A stretch of DNA of 64,000 nt from Methanobacteriaceae archaeon. GTDB lineage: Archaea > Methanobacteriota > Methanobacteria > Methanobacteriales > Methanobacteriaceae. The stretch covers positions 62,001-126,000 of the forward strand of contig DAHVOW010000002.1 in assembly GCA_027318585.1 (NCBI GenBank). The letters are read 5' to 3'. A program made the position numbers and the translations under genes. The notes below the pieces were generated by a model. The model searched no databases, was not told where the DNA came from, and saw only the letters and a program-made list of their open reading frames with translations. Positions 62,734 to 64,000 of the stretch are shown here, in pieces (position 1 is the first letter of the stretch; every line of letters begins with the position of its first letter).

Positions 62734-63432
62734 ATGTCTTTTGCTGAATTTTATCAGATATTCGGACAGATCGTCTTCCTGGCCGGTATCTCGATCCTGG
62801 TCCTATTATCAATGACCCTAATTCTGGGCCAAAAACTAATTAATGAAGATCGTCTAATGTTCCCTAGATTACTTATTTTTACTATTGACGTATTTTATGG
62901 GCTTTTCAAGAAGTTTGCTGAAAATGTCGGTGTGGACGATAAGATAGTAGACCAGATCGGAGTAGAGGTCCGCAATAAAGTGAATGAAAAGATTTTCCAA
63001 CGTATAAGACCCCAAGATAAAATTTTAGTACTACCTCACTGTCTCCGGAACGCTGAATGTGAAGCCACCCTTGAATCTTCAGGTCTAGTCTGTAAGAATT
63101 GTAATCGTTGTGTGATTGGCGTTCTTAAGAATAAAGGAGAAGAGCTGGGGTATCAGGTGTTTATAATTCCCGGTTCAACTTTCTTAAAAAAGATTGTAGA
63201 AAAAAACCGATTTAAAGCCGTTTTAGGAGTAGCATGTTATCAGGATTTGAATCTGGCCATGAACAAACTCTCCAAATTCCACTGTCAGGGTGTTCCCCTG
63301 TTAAGGGACGGTTGCGTTAACACCAAAGTGGATACCAGGGCCGTGTTGGAAAAAATGGGAGTGGAGTTTGGCAAATCCAATAAGCTAAATAAAGGCTGCA
63401 CTACCGAACCATGCACAAAAAAGACTTTATAA
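62734..63432 (+). CDS. DUF116 family protein
   Basis: 232 residues with an N-terminal hydrophobic helix (about 12-32) and a cytosolic C-terminal domain rich in conserved cysteines: LPHCLRNAECEA, VCKNCNRCVIG, VLGVACYQDL and PLLRDGCVNTKVD. The cysteine pattern matches DUF116. The family is linked to redox or Fe-S functions by context only; substrate unknown. Confidence 0.85.
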   Translation: MSFAEFYQIFGQIVFLAGISILVLLSMTLILGQKLINEDRLMFPRLLIFTIDVFYGLFKKFAENVGVDDKIVDQIGVEVRNKVNEKIFQRIRPQDKILVLPHCLRNAECEATLESSGLVCKNCNRCVIGVLKNKGEELGYQVFIIPGSTFLKKIVEKNRFKAVLGVACYQDLNLAMNKLSKFHCQGVPLLRDGCVNTKVDTRAVLEKMGVEFGKSNKLNKGCTTEPCTKKTL

Positions 63433-63439
63433 TTTAATA

Positions 63440-63528
63440 TAGGCGCTTATTTTAGTGATCTCTTCCGATAGGATGAATCATATACGGGCAAACTCCGTGG
63501 GACGTGACCGCCCCCAAATGTTTTTTTT
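63440..63528 (+). ncRNA. Candidate structured RNA or 3' UTR ending in T8
   Basis: After DUF116 comes a GC-rich island in AT-rich surroundings: ACGG (63484-63487) can pair with CCGT (63495-63498), and GGGC (63486-63489) with GCCC (63510-63513). These pairings compete or form a pseudoknot. The run ends in eight T (63521-63528), an archaeal stop signal. No coding frame is visible. Confidence 0.4.
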
Positions 63529-63649
63529 AAGATTTAGTAAGAAGTGGATATTACCTGTTTTAGCTCTTTATAGGATGTTTTGAAATAAAACACCATCATA
63601 TTGGCCAAGAGGATTGTGATTAAGCCATAGTTACTTTGATTACAAGTAT

Positions 63650-64000
63650 TTAAGGTGCCATCACATTCCATAACCCATGGAGGATGATGGAGAGGTAAGT
63701 TTTTCCGGTTTTTAGACGGGCATAACCCACTAAGAGGCCCAGTACAATACCTATGGCTAATTTAGAAACCATAATAGGAACTATATTACCAATACCACGT
63801 GGATGTATGAGGAAAACATCCAGATAACCTAAATGCCAGATGCTGAAAAGGAGAGTTACAGTTAACCAGGTTAAAACATCATAATTATGAATTTTTGAGG
63901 TTGATTTTTCTATTTTACCCCAGATATAACCCCTGAATAGCATTTCCTCAAATGCTGGTGTTATTATACCGAAAATCACGCCAATAATCAGCATTTCAGG
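63650..64000 (-). CDS. CPBP (CAAX-like) intramembrane protease, C-terminal part (truncated by window edge)
   Basis: The visible 116 residues include EEMLFRGYIWG (the Glu-Glu/Arg motif of the Abi/CPBP family), FSIWHLGYLD with a conserved His, and HGLWN near the end. Four hydrophobic segments are seen. The frame is open through 64000, so the N-terminal part is missing. The family cleaves or modifies membrane substrates; the client is unknown. Confidence 0.88.
   Translation of the reverse strand, partial: PEMLIIGVIFGIITPAFEEMLFRGYIWGKIEKSTSKIHNYDVLTWLTVTLLFSIWHLGYLDVFLIHPRGIGNIVPIMVSKLAIGIVLGLLVGYARLKTGKTYLSIILHGLWNVMAP

Noticed and set aside
63484..63528. c-di-GMP (GEMM) riboswitch
   Set aside because: Only a short GGGCAAAC / GTGGGACG likeness; the second stem with the GGUAGGUAGCG part is missing, and it lies downstream of a gene with T8 following.

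Overview
The window looks like a chromosome segment of a methanogenic archaeon of the order Methanobacteriales, most likely Methanobacterium or a close relative. Supporting genes are: phosphosulfolactate synthase (coenzyme M), methanogenesis marker 16, a TfuA-type thioamidation protein, NikR with hydrogenase maturation factors HycI and HypD, geranylgeranylglyceryl phosphate synthase, archaeal transcription and proteasome factors (TFE, Spt5, aMBF1, PAN), and a MraY/Mur-ligase set of the kind that builds pseudomurein, the wall polymer restricted to Methanobacteriales and Methanopyrus. The sequence is AT-rich, gene-dense and syntenic in style. I saw no insertion sequence, phage module, CRISPR array or rRNA operon.

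Layout. 1-5.0 kb: end of cobQ, a TrkA-type protein, a DASS anion transporter, UspA and a Na+/Ca2+-type antiporter. 5.2-8.1 kb: tandem tRNA-Gly(GCC) and tRNA-Gly(UCC), a CBS protein, nikR, a methyltransferase and hycI. 8.2-16.0 kb: pseudomurein-type locus 1 (ATP-grasp ligase, MraY-like transferase, two Mur ligases), followed by three poorly known genes that include a POTRA-like membrane-anchored protein. 16.0-22.2 kb: aMBF1, PAN, a C/D box guide RNA, cbiJ, a P-type Ca2+-like ATPase, UPF0146 and rimI. 22.3-26.6 kb: carAB. 26.8-31.1 kb: a secreted caspase-fold-like protein with a PKD domain, an amidohydrolase, UspA and CBS proteins.

31.2-39.7 kb: a LarE-like sulfur transferase, tfuA, an HD protein, tfe with a long structured leader, a CofE-like/Fe-S/P-loop module, a TPR protein, an ABC ATPase coupled to comA, and a pyruvate-kinase-C-domain protein. 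40.0-48.8 kb: ftsZ, then secE-spt5-L11-L1-L10-L12, alaS and mmp16. 48.9-53.4 kb: a zinc-ribbon membrane protein, a radical SAM protein, a TldE/PmbA protein, phosphoglycolate phosphatase and hypD. 53.8-56.9 kb: wall-type locus 2 (third Mur ligase, anchored extracellular protein, nucleotidyltransferase). 57-64 kb: DUF169, GGGP synthase, L40e, Tsr3, a lone receiver domain, a chelatase-like AAA/VWA protein, small zinc proteins, DUF116 and the start-less end of a CPBP protease.

The strongest non-routine items are a complete C/D box sRNA at 17907-17970, a probable caspase-like secreted peptidase, a POTRA-like protein coupled to wall ligases, the uncharacterised P-loop/Fe-S/CofE-like module, two genes whose Shine-Dalgarno points at a non-canonical start codon (ACG, ATT), and an unexplained structured leader in front of tfe. 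All function calls come from reading motifs by eye; no database search was run.
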